A stretch of DNA of 64,000 bases from Patiria miniata (lineage: Eukaryota > Echinodermata > Asteroidea > Valvatida > Asterinidae), in the NCBI RefSeq assembly GCF_015706575.1, contig NW_024037054.1, positions 1,488,001 through 1,552,000 of the forward strand. Reading direction: 5' to 3'. The notes beneath the pieces are model-generated. The model was not told where the DNA came from. It saw nothing but the letters and a program-made list of their open reading frames with translations, and searched no databases. Below, one piece after another: positions 47,301 to 59,300 of this stretch. The translations under genes were made by a program, and so were the position numbers. Every line of letters begins with the position of its first letter. Within the stretch, counting starts at the first letter, position 1.

Positions 47301-50300
47301 CGACAATTTTTTAAAATTTCTGTGTACAAAGTCTATGGGAAAAATTAAATATTCAAAAATCTATAATAAATTAGTCGATGACGTCACCATGACATCACTC
47401 TTCGGGACACATTTTTGCTATAGGGACTATGCTTATGCTAACTTTGAATGATGTCTGACAAAGATTAATGCCAAAAGTGGTGGGCAGAAAAATCGTCTAC
47501 AAAGTCTATGGGGTTTAGGCGACAAAAAGAAGAAAGAAAAACTAGAGGTCTATGTCTGTTTGCAACAGAACATAGGGCTTTTCCGTATTATGTTTTTTTT
47601 TAATCAATCATATGCCCTGAATATGCATGAACTTAAAATCTGTCAAAGTTAGCCGAAAATCGGCTAAAACGGTCACTGTGGACAGGATTTGGCCTCGGCA
47701 TTACGATGTATGTGCGTGTGCACAAGGTCTTTGCTTGGACAAAGAGTGATCTATATAAATTACTGGCAAAGAGTCGAAAACGCACTTTGAAAATCGACAA
47801 ATATTTTTAAATTTGTTGATGACGTCATCGTGATGTCACTCCGAACTTTGCATACTGATTTACTACCTACCCACCAAGTTTCATGACAATTGGACCTTTC
47901 CTTATATGAGTTTTGCAAAATCGCATTTTGATGACGTCATGATGACGTCACACATTTTTCAAGTTTTGTGCGAATAGCTACTACATAACAGACCAAATGC
48001 AAAAAAGAATTTTGCATTTTGCATGTTGCGTTCGGGAGATATGGCTAAAAGGTCCAAACAAATAAATATTCATATAAAATCTCAGGATGACGTTATCATG
48101 ACGTCACCTCATTTTTAATCTATAACACATCCTGGTATAGCCACATACCAAGTTTCAACCCAATCGGACTTACATTTCTGTAGATATAAGACTTCACAAT
48201 ATGTACGTAAATTTTCAAAAATCAATAAAAAAATTAGGTGATGACGTCATCGTGACGTCATAGTCTTGGCATAATTCTTGTATGAGGGTCTTCCTTGGCT
48301 GTAACTTTGATGACGATTCCAGATCGCCAAGTTATAAAAATGGTGTCTTGAAAACGTGTACAAAGTCAATGGGTTAAAAATCCCACAGCAGAAAAACTGC
48401 ACCTTTAAATACGTGATTTGCCTTTAAACTGAAACATTTTTATAAAATATTACTTGATATTCTGACTCTTGGGAATATTTTCAATCAAATGGCAAACGTA
48501 AAAAAATACGATTTCTTTTTCCTTCTCATAGTAATTCTCGGCCGAAGTTCAGAACTACTCAGTAACATATATCAGTGTTGTATAGGAAAAGACTTGTTTA
48601 GAAAGCTGTGTACAAAGTCTATGAGAAAAATTAATCATTCATAAATCCATAATAAATCACTTGATGGCGTCACCATGACGTCACTCTTCGGGACACGTCT
48701 TGGCTATAGGGACTATGCTTATGCAAACTTTCAATGATATCTGAAAAAGATTAATGCCAAGAGTGCTATAATACGTCCCTGTCTATGCGCATGCAGGAAC
48801 ATAAAATCTGTCAAAGTTAGCCGAAAATCGGCTAAAACGGTCACTGTGGACAGGATTTGACCTTCAATAGCAACATGTGCGCTGCAGGCGTGACTGACAT
48901 ACGATGTATGTGCCCATGTACAACGTACGTGCATGTACATGTACATGTACATTGTGGACGTCCTGTCCTGTGCATGTTTTGAAGCAGAGGTATTGTCAAC
49001 GTGAAGTTTTAAGCGTGCGCAGGGCATGTTCGAGTTCGCTTATCGCCTCCAAACTTTCAAATGTTTTAGACCTACTCTTCAATCGACAATTAAAGTAAAA
49101 ACAAATATAAAAACTGCCATGGTTGATTTTTCAGGAATTTTCAAATGAAAAAGGGTCTTTTTATTGTAACTTCCGGTCTGATGACGTCATTTGCCTAAAA
49201 CTTCGCACACGTCTTAAGTGGATCAAGGTCATTATATACACCAATATTTAGGCGATTACAACAAACTTCGCCACAGACATCTATTCAAAATACATTTTTG
49301 CTAATTTTCAACCTGTCGCTAGAGGGCGCTCGAAGATTGCATGACGTCATCGGTAGATGATTTAACGAATACTATTGGCCAAGAGACTAATACCGTTAAA
49401 AGCAAGTTTATATCTATTACCACTTTCAAATGATAAGCCACTTCCGGTTTTGGCCTTTTCGACCGGAAGCAAGGGTCACGTGATTTCACGCACACTGAAT
49501 GAAATAAAGACCTCAACCTACTCTACCACTTGCCGGCAACAAAATGCTGCGGACGCGTACGGTTGATTTCTTATGCATTTTTGAATATTAAAAGTGTCAC
49601 AATTTAATTGCCTATAAATACACACCTGATGACGTCATCATGACGTCATCATTACACAATGTTGTTTAAATTAGGGTTTTTGCTTGGACAAAGATTGGTG
49701 TAAACGAATTACTGGCAAAGAGTCAAAAATGCCCTTTGCAAATCGACAATTTTTTTTAAATTTCTGTGTACAAAGTCTATGGGAAAAATTAAATATTCAA
49801 AAATCTATAATAAATTAGTCGATGACGTCACCATGACGTCAATCTTTGGGACACATCTTTGCTATAGGGACTATGCTTATGCTAACTTTGAATGATGTAT
49901 GACAAAGATTAATGCCAAAAGTGGCGTTGAGAAAAACGTGCACAAAGTCTATTGGGTTTAGGCGACAAAAAGAAGAAGCCAAAAAAAAAACTAGAGATCT
50001 ATGTCTGTTTGCAACAGAACATAGGGCTTTTCCGCATTATGATTTTTTTTTTTTATCAATAATACGTCTCTGACTATGCATGAACATAAAGTCTGTCAAA
50101 GTTAGCCGAAAATCGGCTAAAACGGTCACTGTGGTCAGGATTTGACCTCAGCAACACGTGCCCTGCAGGCTGACTGACATAAGATGTACATGTGCGTATG
50201 TACAACGTACGTGCATGTACATGTACATTGTGGACGTCCTGTGCATGTTTTGTCAAAGTTAGCCGAAAATCGGCTAAAACGGTCACTGTGGTCAGGATTT

Positions 50301-53300
50301 GACCTCAGCAACACGTGCGCTAGTGCTGCGGGCTGACTGACATACGATGTATGTGCGTATGTACAACGTACGTGCATGTACATGTACACTGTGGACGTCC
50401 TGTGCATGTTTTAAAGCAGAGGTATATTGTCAACTTGATGTTTTAAGTTTGCGCATGCCATGTTCGAGTTCGCTTATTGCCTCGAAGCTTTGAAATGTTT
50501 TAGACCTACCCTTAAATCGACAATTTAAGTAAAAACAAATATAAAAACTGCCATGGTTGTTTTTCAGGAATTTTCAAAGGAAAAAGGGTCTTTTCATTAT
50601 AACTTCCGGTCTGATGACGTCATACGCCTAAAACTTCTCACACGTCTTAAGGGGGTCAAGGTCATCCTATACACCAATATTTAGGCGATTCTGACAAACT
50701 TCGCCACAGACATCTATTCAAAATACATTTTTGAAAATTTTCAACCTGTCGCTAGAGGGCGCTCGAAGATTGCATGACGTCATTGGTAAATGATTTGAAA
50801 AATACTATTGGCCAAGAGACTAACACCGTTTAAAAGCAAGTTCATATCTATTACCACTTTTACATGATAAGCCACTTCCGGTTTTGGCCTTTTTCGACCG
50901 GAAGCAAGGGTCACGTGATTTCACGCACACTGAATGAAATAAAGACCTCAACCTACTCTACCACTTGCCGGCAACAGAATGCTGCGGACGCGTATGGTTG
51001 ATTTCTTATGCATTTTTAAATATTAAAAGTGTCACAATTTAATTGCCTATCAATCAACACAGGATGACGTCATCATGACGTCATCATTCCACATTGTTGT
51101 TTGAATTAGGGTCTTTGCTTGGACAAAGAGTGGTGTAAATGAATTAATGGCAAAGAGTCGAAAATTTTATTTGAAAATCGACAATTTTTTTTTTTAATTT
51201 CTGTGTACAAAGTCTATGGGACAAATTAAATATTCAAAAATCTATAATAAATTAGTCGATGACGTCACCATGACGTCAATCTTCGGGACACATCTTTGCT
51301 ATAGGGACTATGCTTATGCAAACTTTGAATAATGTATGACAAAGTTTAATGCCAAAAGTGGAGGCCAGAAAAAACGTGCACAAAGTCTATGGGGTTTTGG
51401 CGACAAAAAGAAGAAGGAAAAAAAAAAAAAACTAGAGATCTATGTCTGTTTGCAACAGAACATAGGGCTTTTCCGCATTATGATTTTTTTTAATCAATAA
51501 TATGCCCTGAATATGCATGAACATAAAATCTGTCAAAGTTAGCCGAAAATCGGCTAAAACGGTCACTGTGGACAGGATTTGACCTCAGCAACACGTGCGC
51601 TGCAGGCTGACTGACATACGATGTACGTGCCTATGTACAACGTACGTGCATGTACATGTACATGTACATTGTGGACGTCCTGTCCTGTGCATGTTTTGAA
51701 GCAGAGGTATTGTCAACGTGAAGTTTTAAGCGTGCACAGGGTATGTTCGAGTTTGCTTATCGCCTCGAAACTTTGAAATGTTTTAGACCTACCCTTCAAT
51801 CGACAATTAAAGTAAAAACAAATATAAAAACTGCCATGGTTGATTTTTCAGGAATTTTCAAATAAAAAAGGGTCTTTTTATTGTAACTTCCGGTCTGATG
51901 ACGTCATTTGCCTAAAACTTCGCACACGTCTTAATTGGGTCAAGGTCATCATATACACCAATATTTAGGCGATTACGACAAACTTCGCCACAGACATCTA
52001 TTCAAAATACATTTTTGCTAATTTTCAACCCGTCGCTAGAGGGCGCTCGAAGATTGCATGACGTCATCGGTAGATGATTTGAAGAATACTATCGGCCAAG
52101 AGACTAACACCGTTAAAAGCAAGTTTATATCTATTACCACTTTCAAATGATAAGCCACTTCCGGTTTGGGCCTTTTTCGACCGGAAGCAAGGGTCACGTG
52201 ATTTCACGCACACTGAATGAAATAAAGACCTCAACCTACTCTACCACTTGCCGGCAACAAAATGCTGCGGACGCGTACGGTTGATTTCTTATGCATTTTT
52301 GAATATTAAAAGTGTCACAATTTAATTGCCTATAAATACACACCTGATGACGTCATCATGACGTCATCATTACACAATGTTGTTTAAATTAGGGTCTTTG
52401 CTTAGACAAAGATTGGTGTAAATGAATTACTGGCAAAGAGTCAAAAATGCCCTTTGCAAATCGACAATTTTTTTAAATTTCTGTGTACAAAGTCTATGGG
52501 AAAAATTAAATATTCAAAAATCTATAATAAATTAGTCGATGACGTCACCATGACGTCAATCTTCGGGACACATCTTTGCTATAGGGACTATGCTTATGCT
52601 AACTTTGAATGATGTATGACAAAGATTAATGCCAAAAGTGGCGTTGAGAAAAAACGTGCACAAAGTCTATGGGATTTAGGCGACAAAAAGAAGAAGCCAA
52701 AAAAAAAAAAAAAAATGAGAACAAAAACAAAGGCTTTTCCGCAACTTTGCGGAAAAGCCAAAAATGAGAACAAAAACAAAGGCTTTTCCGCACTATGCGG
52801 AAAAGCCAACTAGAGATCTATGTCTGTTTGCAACAGAACATAGGGCTTTTTCCGCATTTTTTTTATCAATGATACGTCCCTGACTATGCATGAACATAAA
52901 ATCTGTCAAAGTTAGCCGAAAATCGGCTAAAAACAGTCACTGTGGACAGGATTTGACCTCAGCAACACGTGCGCCGCGGGCTAACTGACATACGAGATGT
53001 ACAACGTACGTGCATGTACATTGTGGACGTCCTGTGTATGTTTTAAAGCAGAGGTATTGTCAACCTGAAGTTTTAAGCGCGCGCAGGGCATGTCAGAATT
53101 TGCTTATTGCCTCGATGCTTTCAAATGTTTAGACCTACCCTTAAATCGACAATTAAAGTAAAAACTAATTTAAAAACTGCTATGGTTGATTTTTCAGGAA
53201 TTTTCAAAGGAAAAAGGGTCTTCTCATTATAACTTCCTGTTTGATGACGTCATATGCCTAAAACTTTGCACACGTGTTAAAGGTGTCAAGGTCATCATAT

Positions 53301-56300
53301 ACGCCAATATTTAGGCGATTCCGACAAACTTCGCCACAGACATCTATTCAAAATACATTTTTTTTAATTTTCAACCTGTCGCTAGAGGGCGCTCGAAGAT
53401 TGCATGACGTCATCGGTAGATGATTTGANNNNNNNNNNNNNNNNNNNNNNNNNNNNNNNNNNNNNNNNNNNNNNNNNNNNNNNNNNNNNNNNNNNNNNNN
53501 NNNNNNNNNNNNNNNNNNNNNNNNNNNNNNNNNNNNNNNNNNNNNNNNNNNNNNNNNNNNNNNNNNNNNNNNNNNNNNNNNNNNNNNNNNNNNNNNNNNN
53601 NNNNNNNNNNNNNNNNNNNNNNNNNNNNNNNNNNNNNNNNNNNNNNNNNNNNNNNNNNNNNNNNNNNNNNNNNNNNNNNNNNNNNNNNNNNNNNNNNNNN
53701 NNNNNNNNNNNNNNNNNNNNNNNNNNNNNNNNNNNNNNNNNNNNNNNNNNNNNNNNNNNNNNNNNNNNNNNNNNNNNNNNNNNNNNNNNNNNNNNNNNNN
53801 NNNNNNNNNNNNNNNNNNNNNNNNNNNNNNNNNNNNNNNNNNNNNNNNNNNNNNNNNNNNNNNNNNNNNNNNNNNNNNNNNNNNNNNNNNNNNNNNNNNN
53901 NNNNNNNNNNNNNNNNNNNNNNNNNNNNTTGCCGGCAACAGAATGCTGTGGACGCGTACGGTTGATTTCTTATGCATTTTCAAATATTAAAAGTGTCACA
54001 ATTTAATTGCCTATAAATAAACACCAGATGACGTTATCGTGACGTCATCATTACACAATGTTGTTTGAATTAGGGTCTTTGCTTGGACAAAGAGTGGTGT
54101 AAATGAATTACTGAAAAAGAGTCGAAAATGCCCTTCGAAAATCGATACTTTTCTTTAATTTCTGTGTACAAAGTCTATGGGAAAAATTAAATATTCAAAA
54201 ATCGATAATAAATTAGTCGATGACGTCACCATGACGTCAATCTTCAGGACACAACTTTGCTATAGGGACTATGTCTGTGGTAACTTTGAATGATGTATGA
54301 CAAAGATTTATGCCAAAAGTGGTGAGCAGAAAAATCGTGTACAAAGTCTATGGGATTTAGGCGACAAAAAGAAAAAGAAGAAGAAGAAGAAGAAAGAAAG
54401 ATCTTAACAAAAAGAAAGGCTTTTCCGCACTTTGCGGAAAAGCCAAAAAAAAGAAAGAAAAAAAATCAGAACAAAATGCTTTTCCACTTTCAAGCGGAAA
54501 AGCAATAAAATTAACACAAACGTTTATGTGCACGTATTAATAACACCGACTTCCGGTTTGATGACATCTTTGGACAATTAATAGTGCATGTTGGTACAAA
54601 GTTTCATCTTTATCCCTTGAACCGTTAAGGAGAAATTATGTTTGTTTTAGTATTTACACTTCTTACATTATTTTGAATTTACCTAAGTTTTACCCTCCGT
54701 TAACCCCGGAAGTAAAGGTCAAGTGACTTCACATACATGACAGGAAATGTTGATGAAGGCATGGTAGGTGGGAAGGTCCTTCGGAGACCTACTGAGAGGT
54801 GACGCCCGCCCCAGCAAGGCAGCCTCTTGCAAATGAGTTGCCTGTTGCCTTTGGGGAGCTTGAGCTGGTTCCTCTAGGTTAAATGCCGAATTGGGTGACG
54901 CGCTTGTCTAGCTTGTCGTTTCTAAATGGAATAAGTGGTCTGATCTCTTGGATTTATCGACTCCTGCACTCTTTATGACTTGTTGTGATACTAATCCTGT
55001 TGATTACTTGCATTGGCTATTGATCTGTTGTGGAGATGTAGAATTAAAGATAGGTCCTACCGGGTAGCGCCACACAGGCAGAGTTTTTTTTTTTGAGTAT
55101 CAGAGGTCTTCACAAAAACCTCAAGGATCTCACAGTTAGTATTCAATCTCAAGACGTCATCATCTGTGCTGAATCGTGGTTTCTGACTTTCGTCATGATA
55201 GAGCTGAAAATTCCTGCGTTTTGTCAGCCTTTGCTCATTTGTCGTGACTCTACTAGTCGTCGATGTGGTGTGTCTATTCATATCCGTGAAGGTTTCTCGG
55301 CTCACAGGAAGACAAACTACAAATGTAGCTGTCACAAATTCTTTGTTGTCTGTTTGTGTGCTAAACTAGAATTTTTACATCTTCGGTGCGTACAGACGCC
55401 CATGGACGTGCTGCACTAGACTTCACCAGTTTTTCAGGTTGCACACAACTAGTTTCTGGTCCAACCCATTGGGCTGGTAACTGTCTTGATTTGGTTTTCT
55501 CCGACGCACTGGATGTTGTCAACTTCGATGTCAATTAAGGCACCCTTGGGTACATCTGGCCATTCTGCCATCAGTGTCTGCGATTGAACTTGAGACAAAG
55601 TTTCCCTTCGTACACTGTCACCAGAGAAATCTATCTGAAGGATCAGGTTAATTGGAATTCAGTCAGAGTAGAAAAAATTAGTGTCTAAAATTTGCTAAGG
55701 TGCAGTTCTCAACAATTCTGATCCGATGTCTGCATTTCACAAGCAAATTATGACCATCATTTCTCGGAGAGTTCCTGTGAAAAAAAGTTTCATACCGCTT
55801 CAACGATAAGGCCTTATTTTCAACCTAATGTAGAACTGCCAGAGACGCAAAACAAGCGGCGCATCATCGTTGGTCACGTCAACATTCCATGGAATCTTGG
55901 GAAGAATACATCCACGCAAGGTCTTTTGCGGAAAAAACGTACGGCGATGCTGAGAAAGATCATGTTAGCTCCGTTCGTAAAATACTGTCGAATTCTTCTG
56001 ATCCTCACAAGTGGTGGTCCACGTTGAAGTCGGCTGTGTTTGGTTCAAGCCTATCTCTTCCTCCCTTGCTTTCTTGTGACAAATCCAAAGGATAAAGCTG
56101 ATTGTTTGATGACTCACTTTGACTCTAAGCTCAGCCGAACACAAATACAGCTTGATGAGGAAGTCGATGTGGAGCCAAAGTTGACCAATATTGCCTTCAG
56201 GTCCAGAGAAGTGGAAAAGCTGCTGAATGCACTTGATCCTAATGGCTGAACTGATCCTCTTGGGATGTTTCCGTTGTTCCTCTTCTGGCTCCCAAGCTGA

Positions 56301-59300
56301 GTGCTGTGTATAGATGCCTCATGCAATCTAGATCTTTTTCGATGTGTGGGAGGGTAGCCAACATCACTCCATTCCCTAAAGGGTCGCCTTCACCAAGCGT
56401 CAACAACTATCGGCCGATATCCATCACACCAATAATTTACAAAGTTTTTGAGCACCTGGTGTTTACTCATCTCTCCCCTTTCTGGAACGATCAAGTTTGT
56501 TTTCATCCAACCAGTTTGCTTATCACAAGAATCTTGGGATGACAGACGCTCTCCTGAGCACAATCTCTCACAAATTACAGTTGGCTCTTGATCATGGTCA
56601 TGAGGCTGAGGGGACGGACTCACCGCGTATGTGTTGATGGCAGCTTCAGTGACTGGCACAATGTCCATTCAGGCGTTCCTCAAGGAAGTGTTCTTTGCCC
56701 TTTATTGTTCAACATTTACATGATGGACCTGTTCAAAATCACCAAGAATTCACTGTACGGCTACGCTGCCAATGTAACTCTGATTGCGATAGTTGATTCA
56801 CCTCAGTCGCGTCATGCCGTCAGTGAATCGTTAAATGATGATCTTTGTAGCATATGGACATGAAGTTGAACACATCAAAGTCTAGTAGCTTGTGCATCTC
56901 CCGATCTCGCAGCCTCCATCCAACGCACGGCGATATAACTCTTGATGGTTCAATTTTCAATGGTTGTGATGAATTAAAAATCTTGGGTGTCAAGTTTGAT
57001 CCGAAATTAACCTTCGAGCGTCATATCCGATCTATTGTCAGTTCTGCTTCTCGCAAACTTGGGATAATGAAGAAGGCCTATACAATATTCAACGATGTGT
57101 CCATCTCTGCTAGCTGTTCCCGCTGCTTTGTCCTTCCACTTCTTGAGTATTGTGCAACAGCCAGTTTGGTCATCTTCTGCTGCATCTCATATCCGTCTCA
57201 TTGACAGGGTACTCCATACTGCCTGATTTCTGTGTGATGGTAATGCTGTGTGATCTGGGCCATCGATGCAATGTCAGTAATGTATATATGCTGTACAAGA
57301 TGCGGTCCAATCTGCTTCATCCACTGTACGATTATGTCCCGGGGCTGTATGTGCCAGCAAGAAATACTTGGCTTGCATCTTCTCTGCATCCGCTTACTCT
57401 GCAGCCGATGAGATGTCACACCAGCCAGTTCCAGCGTTGTTTCTTGCCCATGAGTGTCGTACAGCTATGGAATTCCTTAGATGGTGACATATGTGCAGCA
57501 GGCAGTGTGCATACTTTTAACTCAATGGCCAACAAGCATCTAAGGTCCCTTTAATTTTTTTCTAGTGTTGCTCGTTGTCCAGTTTTTGGGTCGATCATAC
57601 GTGTTCTTGTTTTATCAGGTTTTTTTATTGTTGTCTCTTGATTTTGTTTCTTCGCCAACGCTTCAGGTGTGTGGGGTTGCTGTAAAGCAACTTATAGTGC
57701 TTGCACTTTTCCCACTCTACCTGATTTGTTTTGTTTATTAATAATAATAATAATAATAATAATTACAAAGTGTGAACATGATTCTTTGTTTTGTTCAAGA
57801 AGTATGATTGAAACAGTCACTTTTTGAACTTAAAGGGAATGTACAACATTTGCCTTTGCTGCAATTTTCAGAAATAAATGGATTTGGAGCATTAGTATAT
57901 TTTAGAAAATATTGTTAAACTGACCTGTTGCACGTTTGGACTTGAAGATACTGGAAAAACCAAGAAAACCAATCATGTTCTTGTAGTCTGGTTCCCTGAC
58001 TCCCTAAAGATGAAACAGAGCAATTTATAGACTTTTGGAAATTGTAAGGTGTATAGGATCAGTCAAGAAGGTTTGTACCCTTTCACAGGTGTGTAATCAA
58101 TTGCAAAGAAAATACGGAATAACTAAATGTGAAAATTGGGAGCAGTGTTTGACCAGCGTTGGAAAAATACCATTTTTTTTTGAAAATGTCAGCACACCTG
58201 AGGAGCCATGATTTTACAGGATGCTTTAGACTGTCATTCGCTAACAATCCAGTAAGATATTTCGTAATAATTGATCACTTCGTTGTTTGATGTTTGCAAA
58301 TGTTTGCAGTTTGCTTTTGCTGAAGTTTTCAGAAATGGATGGATTTGGGGGTTGATAATATTTAGCAAATATTATTACACTGACTTTTTTGGCGTTTTGG
58401 GTTTGTAGATGCTATAAAACCAAGAAAAACAATAATGTTCCTGTAGTCTGGTTCCCTGACTCCATTTAAGATGAAACGGGGCAATTTATAGACATTGGGG
58501 AATTGTAAGGTTAGGGAACCAGTCTAGCTGGCTTGTACCCGTTTATAGGTGTGTAATCGATTGCAAACAAATGCGGACTAACTAAATATGGTCAATATAG
58601 GGGCCAGTATTTGAAAAAAAGCAAGTTTTTTACCAATGCTGGTTGGCCAACCAGCATTGGAAATTGATACAAAAATACCATTTTTCTTTAAATGACAGTA
58701 TACCAGGTGCCATGATTTTACAGGATGCTTTCCAGCAAGGTATTTCATCATGCCATCATGACATCACACTTGTATGCACACCTCTGTATCAGGATTGGTT
58801 TTCATATCAATTTTGAAGCTCATGCGTTGTTCCATTTGAAAGAAAAGCCATACTGAATTATTGTCAAGAACAAAAACAATGGAAAGCATGGACACTAAGA
58901 GGGAAGACAAAACCAAAAGGTGATTGGGGTGTTTACCCCCATCGCGCAAATACCCATCTCTCCCCTCACTGGTACCCATTTACTCCTGGATGGGGAGAAG
59001 CAATGAGTGAAAATATGCCTAGCCCAAGAACACACGCACAAACCCCAGGCGGGACTCGACCCCACAACCTGCAGAATTACCCACAGACTACTAGTTCAGT
59101 ACACCAGACCATCAGGCCAAGGCACTCCACAAGTGCTAATGTTCCATTAAACGATATAATGTAAATATCCATTCTTTTCGATCCTCAGGGCTCCTTTGGT
59201 TTGCCAGGACCTAAAGGGCAGAGAGGTCCCCGAGGGAAAACTGGTAAAAAGGGGAAAAAGGTGAGTCCATGAATTCAAAAGGGAATACTTGAGTGGAGCA

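Larger units (their letters stand above)
40471..54505 (+). repeat. 14-kb tandem array of 1.3-2.5-kb units inside collagen intron 6
   Basis: Units start at the phrase 'ctagagatctatgtctg' (or a variant), at 40,471; 41,394; 41,775; 43,680; 46,203; 47,542; 49,991; 51,432; 52,810. The basic A unit (about 1.34-1.44 kb) holds in order: a start hairpin, 'ttagccgaaaatcggctaa', a tRNA-like stretch, 'cgtacgtgcatgtacatg', 'acttccggtctgatgacgtc', 'cgctagagggcgctcg', 'ggtcacgtgatttc', 'gatgacgtcatcatgacgtc', and an 'aggcgacaaaaagaag' tail. Units 43,680 and 47,542 also carry a ~1-kb B module; U0 (40,471) is mostly B. All units share one orientation. No protein is encoded; open frames here are repeat artefacts. 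Confidence 0.9.

Noticed and set aside
41394-52813. Recurrent minus-strand frames reading '[17 protein letters not shown]' and '[17 protein letters not shown]'
   Set aside because: The same frame recurs in each array unit but with indels and changing ends. It translates GTACAT palindromes and the CTCF-like/ETS-like segment, and no unit keeps a longer coding frame.
53348-54006. Frames of 211 and 200 codons
   Set aside because: They consist mostly of the 500-N gap.
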